A stretch of 64,000 bases of DNA from Uranotaenia lowii (lineage: Eukaryota > Arthropoda > Insecta > Diptera > Culicidae): positions 281,559,456 through 281,623,455 of the forward strand of contig NC_073693.1 in NCBI RefSeq assembly GCF_029784155.1. The letters are read 5' to 3'. Below, in pieces: positions 54,736 to 64,000 of the stretch. Every line of letters begins with the position of its first letter. Position 1 is the stretch's first letter. Under the pieces are notes generated by a model, which worked only from the letters and a program-made list of their open reading frames with translations, did no database searches and was not told the DNA's origin. The translations under genes were made by a program, and so were the position numbers.

Positions 54736-56929
54736 GAGCCCAAGCAGATTCTTATGGCAAAATAAAACCTGATTTATTTGGTATTTGGTAAGTTTTGTTA
54801 TTATTTTGCCCGAATAATGGTGGTACAATGCCAAAATTTGGGACTCAGCTTTCAGCTACGGATACCACGATTATGCCAAGTGTAGGTTTTACTTAAACCT
54901 TGTTGATACTTACGATTTCGGATGCCTGCAGAAGAAGCGCTTTTCCGGATCGGGCCGATCCATTCTTATTTAACCGCGCGGCACAGAATCAGATTTCTGC
55001 TACGAGCAGAACCAAAACATAGTTTGTTTTGGTTCCGCATGCTTTGAGTCAATTCGCAATTGAAACAATAGCGGTGATGATTGATGATGACAGCTGATGA
55101 TGGTAAACACGGTACAAATGTTTACATCATCACACTGTGAAGCCAAACAACTCAAATTGGGTTTATGGTAACACAACAGTGTTGCCAAATATTCTGGGTA
55201 AGAATATCAAAGTACTCATTGAGAAATGAGTACTTTCCCGGTTAGGGAATATAAGAAGTGGAAAGTGACAATTAGCTATCGCTAATTAATATGGTTGTAT
55301 TCTAATGACCTCACTGACGAAACTGAATAAAGATAACTCTATTCCACCACTGAAACCTGCGTTTTCAACAAACCTCAATGGTACCACGTATGGTCAACAG
55401 TTTGAAAACGCTTTTTAGAGCACAACGATGCCAAATTTAGAATGCATCTATTGCCAAAAGGACATCAATGTGCTTCCAAAACTGTGTTGAAAAAAATATA
55501 GTCTTAGCGGGGTATTAATAAGCTTTCAACAATATTAAAACTAGCCGTACCTGTGCGATTTTCATATGAAATTAGAGAGCAAAATTTTGTTATTTATCTA
55601 GCTTTATTCGGCAAAATAAAACCAAATAAACCTTTCAAGGAATAATAGCAATTATTTGTATAATTTTACCTTTGAGGTTTTCTTGCGATTGATTTTTTTT
55701 TGAGCCGATATTTTAATATAAATATGTAAGACCATATAAACATCTAATGAATATTAAAAAATTAATATATAAAAAATTAAAATTATGAACAGGTTTTAAA
55801 TTGTTTTAATTGTTGCACCCTTCAAACCTATTTTACCGGCTTCGTGTGGACAACGATTGCTTTATTGACTGACTCCATACTTTGTTTTTGAGCGCGCAAG
55901 TTCAAATTCTATTTAATTTAGGGATACTACAGTGATGTCAATTTCTGTCATCCTGTATCGAATTCACTGTCGGGTTTGTTTTATACAGTTTGGTTTAAAT
56001 TTTAACACTTTGAAAAATATATTTTTCTCAGCGTTAAATTGCATACCAAATCATGTTGAAATTTTGATCTCATTTTTCTGTGTTTTTAAATAAATGGAAG
56101 CTTAATAATGCTCAATTTAGCTGTCACGGAAAAATCAACACCTAATAGTGCTAAAAAATATTTTTTTTCGGAAAAAAATAATATTGTATCAGATTGATGA
56201 TTTTATAAAAGTTACGACAAATTACGAAAAACTGTTGAAGATTGTAAATTTAAAATCGAAAATTTATGAAGCTTAATTGTTTCAACCACAGAAAAAATAG
56301 GATAAGGAATCTGGAAAACCATCAATTCAGTGCGTTGAACAAAGATCTTGTATTCAGACTTGATTTCAATACTTAAGATCACATTCTTGAAAATTCTTCA
56401 AACCAAAAATTGAAAACTTCAACAGTTTAAATATTGAATAGAAAATTTTATTTTATGACACTTTGAATTTCACTATGAAATTACTTATAGGATGAACACA
56501 ATTCAAGGATGACTAATTGGAAAATAATTTTCTGAATGACCTTATTAAAAAATGAGGCTTAATGTTGAATCAATAAACATATTATCAAGGAACGTTTCAA
56601 TCTGTTGAAAATGTTTATAATCTTATTTAAAATTTTTGACAACAATTCCAAAATGCGCTTACATTAACACATTACGGACCAAATTCGAAATACCTATCTT
56701 GTTCCACACCTAGAATCATGTAATAAATTCAATAATGAAATCAAATTCGATAAAATTGAACCCATCATTTCCGATGACTCAGACATAATAAATTTATATA
56801 ACTTGGTCCAGTTATTTCCTGGATGTAGGGTGTCAAATTTTTTCTTTATGTGTTAAGAGAATTTTATCAAACATTTCAAAGTCGTGAATATAAAAGAACT
56901 CAAAAAATATTCAAGTATGGTTATGACTA
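54736..56929. other. AT-rich DNA with small inverted repeats
   Basis: 'gaaccaaaac..gttttggttc' at 55009-55037 and 'gtactcatt..aatgagtac' at 55212-55233 are hairpins. No coding sequence or full transposon recognised. Confidence 0.45.
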
Positions 56930-57313
56930 AGCTTGCCAGACTTAACGGTTTTGCCCGGATATTTGACTCAAAGTGTAGAAAAGTCCGGTCCGTATCCGTC
57001 CGTATCCGTCCGAATTTCGTTGGAAAGAGCCCGGAGATTGCCCGTTTTTTTATTTTATTTTGTTATCTAAGGAAAAAACTAAAATTGAGTGATTATTATT
57101 GTTGTTCTCGTCCAGAAATGATTTTATTGACAAGTTATATCTAAACAATCGAGTTTTTCAAATCTTAAAAGATGATTTTTAATCTGCTGATGTGTTTTGA
57201 TTGAAAAAAAAAATTCTAGGGTCTTTATTTTTGATTTTCTGTGGTTTGACCAAATTTGCCTGAATATTCCCCAGATTTAGGGTTGAAAATTCCAGTCAAA
57301 TTTCTGGCATCCT
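56930..57313. mobile_element. TTGCCAGA-family MITE, copy 6
   Basis: Ends TA|AGCTTGCCAGA and TCTGGCATCCT|TA, inverted relative to copy 1. A local tandem 'cgtatccgtccgtatccg' lies at ~56995. The plus-strand frame at 56884-57144 is composed of this repeat. Confidence 0.88.
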
Positions 57314-57791
57314 TAGTTTTGACTAAGGCAAAATAAATTCTTGTTGAATTAAAATATCTTACTAGAAAAATACTTATGTTAAATATCTGATCAATTACTC
57401 TATTATTTATCAGAAGCTATCATCAAATTTCAAAAGGAAAAGAAAACACTTGAGAGAAACATGTAAAATGAAATTCAAGCAAAATGCTACGGCTTGTCTC
57501 TGATATCCCGTGTTTCTTGATATAAAAAACCCATCACCTGGAATTGAATAATTTTTAGTTACCAAGATGTGAACACATAATGCTTTTGAAATAAAAATTG
57601 CGTTCCACTAATTTTTTTTGTTTTTTTTTTCTTTAGATAATGATGGTATTTTTTTGAAAATTATGTTACACTTCATTAATGGAATGTTCAATTTTTTTTC
57701 CTGGGAATTTAACATTTTAATGTCATTCTTCCCTTAAATGTTCAATGCTTTTCTCACTCCTTTTTGTAGCGCGATTTATAGCACATGATTA
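57314..57791. other. AT-rich spacer between two MITEs
   Basis: Nothing recognised besides homopolymer tracts at 57610-57635. Confidence 0.5.
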
Positions 57792-58192
57792 AGGTTGCCA
57801 GATTGCCCGGTTTTATCCGGATGTTTAATACAAAATTTGGGAACAGCCCGGTCCGAAAAATGTCCGGATTTTTTCACTTTATTTCGCAAATCGAACAAAA
57901 AATAACAACACACGCTTCCAAAACGAAATTTTTTGAGCTAATTTTATAAAAATAATCATGAAAGGTTTTTTTGGAAATCTAAAATACGATTTAAAATCTG
58001 TCGATGAGTTTTGATGAAAAATTCAAATTTTTTCAATTTTTTTCTTGATGTTTGTTGAGCAATTTGCCATTTTTGAGAAAATTTGCCTAAATTTTGGTCG
58101 TCCCTTTTAAAATCAACTGTCCGGATTTTTTTAATTATTAAATTGCCCGGTTTGTTCGGTCCGGATATGTGCTGAAAAAATTTTGGCACCCT
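57792..58192. mobile_element. TTGCCAGA-family MITE, copy 7
   Basis: Ends TA|AGGTTGCCAGA and TTGGCACCCT|TA. The right interior 'atatgtgctgaaaaaatttt' is the inverse of the left interior of copy 1, proving common origin. Most of the 162-codon minus-strand frame at 57956-58444 runs through this MITE and the adjacent LTR, so it is not a gene. Confidence 0.9.
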
Positions 58193-58278
58193 TACACATG
58201 GTGCTCCATGAGCTCCTTCGAAATTTAGTGCCTCGAGTCTAATCTTAGATTTTGAAAAGAGTCCAAAAAGGGAATATC

Positions 58279-58495
58279 TGTGCAACTTCCACTTCAAAGT
58301 AAGCGAATCGCCCCATACGCGAGCGAGACACACGCGACTTGCTTGGCCGAAAGCTGATCCGCGAAAGGGGGCAGCGTTGCTCGCCTCGCGTGTACGTGCA
58401 GCAGAGAGTGAGAATCGGGTTGAACTCCGACAAAGGCGACACACTCAACAGTGGTCAAGGCAGTGTGCGTGTGGCTAACAGATCGGTCCCACACA
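58279..58495 (-). repeat. 3' LTR of the minus-strand element
   Basis: Plus-strand TGTGCAACTTCC...GGTCCCACACA; in element orientation it starts TGTGTGGGACC and ends GGAAGTTGCACA, giving the TG...CA ends of LTRs. Identical to 63560-63776. Several frames crossing it (57956-58494) are by-products. Confidence 0.95.
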
Positions 58496-58510
58496 TCCTC
58501 CTTCTTCTCT
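58496..58510 (-). other. Polypurine tract
   Basis: On the minus strand AGAGAAGAAGGAGGA lies immediately 5' of the 3' LTR, the required site for second-strand priming. This fixes the element's orientation together with the PBS. Confidence 0.88.
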
Positions 58511-59719
58511 AAAAATAAAAAAAAATGAACAAGATATGTTCCTTTTCTTTAGGGTTTTGTAGTTCACATTCGTTATCCGTTCACATGCTTCATCCGTCTG
58601 GCCAACGGGAGATGGCTCGGCATTTAAATTTCCCTTATTTTAAATATTGCTATAAGGACTTAAATTACTTCTAGTAAAAGTAGTTTCTCCATTTCTTAAA
58701 ATGATTATTATTTACTCATCACCCGCTTTTCTACAAATAGCGATGTTTTTGGCGTGTTTTTTTTTTTATTTGAATTTCAGACTGTTTCAATTCTAATTAG
58801 AGCATGTCAACAATCTGGGGGTTATCCTCCTCCCAAGACTTCAGTTAAAGTTCCATATTTACATCAACTGTTATGCATACTTTCAAAATGTTTAATGCCT
58901 TCAAGTTTCTAGTGAAGCCTTTTGATACTTCAATCTGCAAATATGCTTCTACTAACAAAACGACATCGAGCAACCCATAGCTGCCTCCTATAGAACTGGA
59001 ATAACCGCGGAAGTGCTACATGGTTATCAGTAGTAGTAGATAGTTTATCTTCGAGAAACTAACTTATTTCATGGAGCTGATGCTGGATGATTTTAATTTT
59101 AATTTTTTTTAATAGTCCTGGTATTTACTGAACTAGTTAAATCAAAGTTTTTGCTTTTAAACTAGTCCAATTTTTTTTACCGTCTTCCCTAAAGTCCTCA
59201 CCTAGACTTCTGCTATCATCCTCATTAAACAAAAAAGTGAGCTCCACTTTTTTTTTTAAGATCCAGCAAGTAATTGAAGCATAGTCCAGAGTCCAGACGA
59301 CCCAAAAATTTGCTGATACACTAGACGCTTAGACACGAGATCGCATAACGTGCTTCACATATAAAACACCCCACCATTACCTGATGATCCATCATGGTTA
59401 TTATGATTATTTTTCTCATAAAATCTCAAAATTTGAATCAACACAAAAGGAATAATCGATGACACTATAAAACTATACTTTAGTGGGTTAAGGTAATATT
59501 CGCCTGATGATAACAACTTTTAACCCTGACATGCACGGTTGCCGGGTCCCTTATAAATTACAACATAAGATCATTTATTTTATATAGTCATCCAGTTAGT
59601 CAAATGTCCTGTTTCCATTCATTTTCATTTATTAATGTCTTTAGATAACAGTATGGAAATTTGTATATTTTAAACTGAAGCTTCACATGTACTACATAAG
59701 AGTTCTACCTGATTTTCAG

Positions 59720-59786
59720 AACATTGGACGGCGAAATTCAGAATCTCAACGAATCCATCAAAGTGGTGCAGACAACGAAGATATGA
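59720..59786 (+). other. Exon-like segment antisense inside the LTR element
   Basis: A pyrimidine-rich acceptor (ttctacctgattttcag) precedes a frame reading TLDGEIQNLNESIKVV and ending in TGA at 59786. A second frame is also open (NIGRRNSESQRIHQSG...). The first translation has a heptad-like, coiled-coil-compatible composition. It lies opposite to the transcription direction of the LTR element, so it may be a captured host terminal exon, or chance. Protein not recognised. Confidence 0.2.
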
Positions 59787-59859
59787 CCCGATCGAAAAAC
59801 CTGATAAAGTTTAATTGACTGTTAATTTTCCCTGGCCTTTTTTAACTCTTTTCTAATCT

Positions 59860-59952
59860 TCACAGAGAAATCAGAAATGCATTAGTTGTATCAACATCAG
59901 TAAGCTGATCTTCAGTGTAATCTTTCAGTGTCCGCTTGTGCATATGAGACAT
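59860..59952 (-). other. Short sense frame in the LTR element
   Basis: On the element's own strand an ATG at 59952 opens 30 codons (MSHMHKRTLKDYTEDQLTDV...) to TGA at 59860. Composition is protein-like, but nothing identifies it. Possibly a leftover of an ancestral internal gene. Confidence 0.15.
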
Positions 59953-61859
59953 TTTGTCATGTTGGATGGTGGAACGATGGAGATGGAAGCGAAAAAGCTA
60001 CAGTTTCACACTCACATGTTCTGTTTAAAGTTAGATTTTGACAACCTCTCACTCGCGCCTATGCTTAACCGTCACTCATTCCATCGCCTGAAGGAGTAGA
60101 TAACTCCGACATGATAAACAATCTTCGTCCTCCCGATGCACGAATTTTGCATGTGTGCGTAATCGCAAAACGAGAAAGAAAACCCAGTTTAGCTCCGGCG
60201 GGCATGAACGAACGAGCACCAGCGTTGCCACATAGAAATCTGTACTATCTTTTTCTATACTTAGCGGTCCAATTTTTTTTTTAACAATACCGATAAGTGT
60301 TATTCCGAGAAATATTTGTATTTTCATGACCATTAGAACTATTAACAAAGTTTTATTATTTCCATGTTTTAAATATTATATTTCTAATTCAAATTCTCTA
60401 ATATTTTTCTGTAAGCGTTTTGACATTCAAAACTCCATACCAATAAATATAATATTATTGATGTCTGCATATGAATCTGGATTTGGTCTTTTTGTATGTT
60501 TTGTTCGATTTTAATGTCTTTGTAGTCTTTCTCTCAAAATCCCAAAATCTCTCTTCTGCACCTATGGTATTTGTACCAAAATGTAGACCAAATATCTGTA
60601 CTTTTCTGGATAAATGTGTACGTTTGGCAATTAGAGCGAGCACCAAACCTGCTGAGTAAACCAAAAACTGTACTGGTGTTCACGTGAGATGATTGCATCA
60701 GAAAGGAAAGGCCCAGCTTATCAATCAAGGGGCGCCGACGTTGAATTGCTGCGGATATTTAAATCATTAATTAACCCCATAAGACTTCTTTCCCTTATGC
60801 TTTCTGAGTGATAACATTTTTTTTTTTGTATACTTTCTGAGCGTCAAACTTTTTCATAGCAGCTTGACCATGACATCCTCGCATTACTCAACGTAATGAT
60901 TGTAATTATGCACGAATTCTAAAATGGCTATCAACATTAAACTCTTGGTAATATGTCTAGAGTATTCTCTTCACTCTGAAAAACATTCCATCCGGATCTT
61001 ACATTCGATACATACATGTTGACTTCAAATAACCATCTCCATAAACCCCGTTGTTTAATGAAAAAGCTTCTATTTTGGAGCGTACGCTATAGCTGTATTT
61101 AATATATACGTTTTATTTTCCTGGTTATCAGATTTTTTGCTTTATACATAATCAAAACTATGTAAAACATTTAAACAGCTTGTCTGTTAAACAACATTCC
61201 GGTTATCGAGGCGACATTAAGGTGGTTTCTAGTTACATTTTCCCTCCATGAACCGATTCGTCAACGTTCATTTAGCTCGACATATTTCTATATTTCGCAT
61301 GAATCTCCACTGGTTAGATTTTGGATTCAGTTTACGTTTTCCTCCAAGTCAAACCAAAATTAATAATTCTACATACAATGAGAATTTTTTCTTCATTAAC
61401 TGACCGACTGATTTGAAGCAATGGTTATCAATATCGGAAAACTTTGTTTTGTTTTGTATAAATAATTCCGTAAATAATATTTTCTTGTTATCGCTTGTTT
61501 TTCATTATTTCGAATAATATGATAAACTTCAATATATTTGAGATACTAAATGTGAAAGTTATCGTACTCCAATCTGGCCTGCTTCCTTTATTTCGAAGGA
61601 AAATATTTTTTTGAATGAATTTTTGAATCCGTGGCCGCTTCAAAAACGCTTGCTTATCCATGCGTTTGTTTAAAGAGCGGGTTTCTAGAAAATACCATCT
61701 AGTTAAAAGATTAACATTAATATTTTGAAACATTTTCAATCGGGCTCTCATAACTTTTGAAAATTAGTGCCAAAATCAAACTCTAAACTGTTTATGCTTT
61801 GACTCGGCATCATGTTCATTTGACAAAAGAAACGAAATCTCAAAGCGTTGTTTTAGCCA

Positions 61860-63410
61860 TTAAGCGGACTCCCCTCACGCTTCCCTCGGCAAAACTTTTT
61901 GTCTTAAAAGTTATATTCGCTTTTTTAAATATTTAAACGGACAAAGATCCCCTCTCCACTTTAAGTTGTCTACAAGCTTACATTATTATTTAATTCCAAA
62001 GAGCATTTCCATCGCGTAATTCTTTAGAATTTAGAAGCGTACTTTCAATTCAACAAACTGATTTCTACATTCTTTACTTTGTTTGGCTGATGACATACTG
62101 AGGCGCTTAGCGTTGGCCTGCTTTACCACACTTTGTGTTCCTCTACTGCTTCCATTTTACCTCCGTTGAAAACGCTTCAAGTAGACCGAGTAAACGTATT
62201 GAAAACTTAGAAAAATCCAAACAACATCATTAGTGCGCTCTACTTTGCATGGTCTATCTTTTAATCGTTTATCGGACTAAACATGCCCCAGAAATCTTCT
62301 TAAGTGAAATACAAAGTTTATCAAGCGGACTTTTAGTACTCTCTCTTCCTTTTTCCTTTTATTTATTTTTTTTTAAATGAGCATACAAAAATTAGCATAA
62401 ATCATTCTTCCTTTTAGTACATATTCATTTATTTTTCCATTCGTATAATTATAAGTTCGCAATCTTCTTAGCGGTAAAGCTTGTTTGATATATATCGGTT
62501 TCTTTGAATTGTTTTTCGTGTTTAGTTTACATTTCTACACACTTAACTTATTACTTTATATTTCCGTCTTATCGTTCTGTCCATTATTATAAATTCGTTC
62601 TTTTTATTCGATTCTTATTCCGAAAACATAAGAAAACTAGCATTTTCAACTGTGTGCTTTTCATAATCTTTATCAATCAGACAATCAACATGCTTTCCTA
62701 ATCATGGATAAGCGGACGCTGAACGCCCTGTTCGTTTTCTATCGGACTCTCATCTCGAAATTTTATTATTAAGTAGTCTACCGGAATGCTTTATTCTAAT
62801 TATTGACAAATGACCTATTAATGCATTTGTTACTTATGAAGTTTTGAGATAGAATCTCATATAGCTTTTCCCTTCAAGCACACGTTTACGTATTTTTGAC
62901 AAGCGGACTCTCAACGCACTTGGTTTCTTTTTTCATTCTATAGCGAACACTTTTTTCCTCTAATTTTCTCAGCGGACTTTCGCCACTATCCGAATGGATG
63001 CCAAGCCTTCAACGCATTTGCCTCTTATATTTTTCCTCATCGTACGCTAGTCTTTCCGTTTTCAGTTCATGCCAAGCGGACTCTCAACGCACTTGCATGT
63101 TTTCAGTTTTCCCGGCGGACTCTCGTCTCGCCATTAAGTCAATTGATGCCAAGCGGACTCTCAACGCGCCTGCATCTTTTATTTTGCTTTTCCGGCGGAC
63201 TCTCGTCTCGCTATTTTTCAACTGATGCCAAGCGGACTCTCAACGCGCTTGCATCTTAGAATTTTCCCGGCGGACTCTCGTCTCGCCATTTTTCGATTTG
63301 ATGCCAAGCGGACTCTCAACGCGCTTGCATCTTAATTTAGTTCTTCCGGCGGATTCTAGTCTCGCCGATTGCCTCCACCAAGCGGACTCCCAGCACGCTT
63401 GTTTCACCAT
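61860..63410 (-). repeat. ~77-bp tandem repeats in the LTR element's leader
   Basis: Between 63070 and 63400 at least four well-matched units read 'atgccaagcggactctcaac', 'gcgcttgcatctt', then 'ccggcggactctcgtctcgc' on the plus strand. Weaker units extend left (62890, 62710) and isolated 'agcggact' words reach 61860. The array lies just inside the 5' LTR in the element's orientation, the untranslated leader where packaging signals normally lie. Confidence 0.85.
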
Positions 63411-63543
63411 ATTTCTTCAATACACTTTTACTGCACTTCACTTTTTTGTCAACAACTATTACTTTGATAAATAAAAACTAACAAAATGAAGCTCGCGTGG
63501 GGTGATTCACTACTTAAGCAACTAAAATTGGGTCCAACATTCA

Positions 63544-63558
63544 CTGTTACGGTCGCCA
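63544..63558 (-). other. Primer-binding site, tRNA-Arg type
   Basis: One base inside the 5' LTR the minus strand reads TGGCGACCGTAACAG. The 3' end of insect tRNA-Arg (UCG), ...CTGTCACGGTCG plus CCA, would pair with TGGCGACCGTGACAG, a 14 of 15 match. The tRNA comparison is from memory of the known 412/mdg1-type site. Confidence 0.8.
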
Positions 63559-63559
63559 A

Positions 63560-63776
63560 TGTGCAACTTCCACTTCAAAGTAAGCGAATCGCCCCATACG
63601 CGAGCGAGACACACGCGACTTGCTTGGCCGAAAGCTGATCCGCGAAAGGGGGCAGCGTTGCTCGCCTCGCGTGTACGTGCAGCAGAGAGTGAGAATCGGG
63701 TTGAACTCCGACAAAGGCGACACACTCAACAGTGGTCAAGGCAGTGTGCGTGTGGCTAACAGATCGGTCCCACACA
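63560..63776 (-). repeat. 5' LTR of the minus-strand element
   Basis: Identical to 58279-58495. Followed on the right by the duplicated target atatc. The four overlapping frames at 63522-63904 are by-products of LTR sequence. Confidence 0.95.
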
Positions 63777-63897
63777 ATATCCTCCTTCAGAAGCCCATAT
63801 TTGCATATTTTTTTCGTAGTCACAAAAAAACTGATATTATTATACTTTCGCCGCTAGATTTGTGCAACACTTTCATGCTTCTATTTAGTAGATCAGT

Positions 63898-64000
63898 ACA
63901 CTGAAAATAATTTTCACTTAAAATGTAAGTGACGATGGAGTGAATTTTGGCCATTTGTCAATTCATGTGAAATTTCAAATGACCATCAAGTGAATTGCAA
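63898..64000. mobile_element. Left part of a MITE cut by the window edge
   Basis: ACACTGAAAATAATTTTCAC followed by repeated 'aagtgaa/tgtgaaat' words resembles the start of short DNA elements with CACTGAAAA ends. The right end is outside the window. Confidence 0.35.

Larger units (their letters stand above)
58279..63776 (-). mobile_element. Non-autonomous LTR retrotransposon, 5.5 kb, very recent
   Basis: Two 217-bp LTRs (58279-58495, 63560-63776) are identical base for base and flanked by a 5-bp duplication, atatc (58274-58278, 63777-63781). The element reads on the minus strand: its 5' LTR is at 63560-63776, the primer-binding site follows at 63544-63558 and a polypurine tract precedes the 3' LTR. 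The ~5-kb interior holds no frame above ~90 codons and no recognised gag, protease, reverse transcriptase or integrase motif, so it resembles a large retrotransposon derivative (LARD) moved by a partner's enzymes. Superfamily is undecided without pol; 5-bp duplications fit several. Confidence 0.93.

Noticed and set aside
57956..58494. 162-codon and related minus-strand frames, repeated at 63522-63823
   Set aside because: They are made of LTR and MITE sequence; the duplicated N-terminal part merely reflects the two identical LTRs.
58279..63776. Two independent solo LTR insertions instead of one element
   Set aside because: The atatc duplication is split between the outer edges, and the PBS and polypurine tract lie at the expected inner edges, which only a single full element explains.

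Overview
The window is eukaryotic, repeat-rich, mostly AT-rich DNA with no intact protein-coding gene that I can defend. The transposon types seen (TA-target MITEs with TTGCCAGA ends, a hAT family starting TAGAGATGTACCGAA, foldbacks carrying 'gccatcttggatttcaagat' modules, a mariner with a PDLASCHY block, tRNA-like SINE blocks) suggest a dipteran insect, most likely a mosquito. That is inference from recognised repeat styles, not a database result. The window is probably a long intron or an intergenic region.

Layout. 1-770 is a diverged ~80-bp minisatellite. 2.3-9.2 kb is AT-rich DNA with two TA-flanked elements, a decayed LINE reverse transcriptase and a more complex unique island (8.15-8.96 kb). 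9.2-24.9 kb is one very large compound satellite. It runs through a 7-mer (GACTCTC), the same 7-mer inverted (GAGAGTC), a 500-base assembly gap, AGAGAAA, a 14-mer and a 9-mer (GAGTCTCAA). It is interrupted by a 2.75-kb foldback, a unique island, a TTGCCAGA MITE and a hAT MITE with a perfect 8-bp target duplication. About 110 bp past its end lies a 26-nt candidate microexon with textbook splice signals (24998-25023). A possible coding exon lies on the minus strand near 26 kb.

26-46 kb is AT-rich DNA with MITEs, a hAT element with 8-bp duplication (35715-36917), a dead mariner whose right terminal repeat is split by a solo LTR (38214-39334), a second mariner-like element with long terminal repeats (41562-42770), and composite repeats at 43.2-45.7 kb. 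46.3-47.9 kb is a unique island with three perfect POU octamers inside 92 bp. 50.1-53.7 kb is a foldback with ~750-bp arms, its left arm broken by insertions nested four deep. 58279-63776 is a young 5.5-kb LTR retrotransposon on the minus strand with identical 217-bp LTRs, TSD, PBS and PPT, but no visible gag-pol.

The sequence reads mainly as a record of transposon insertion and satellite growth around a few unique islands that may be regulatory. No operon-like or interacting gene set is present. The strongest candidates for something new are the compound satellite beside a microexon, the autonomy-lacking but very recent LTR element with an exon-like antisense segment, and the nested foldback.
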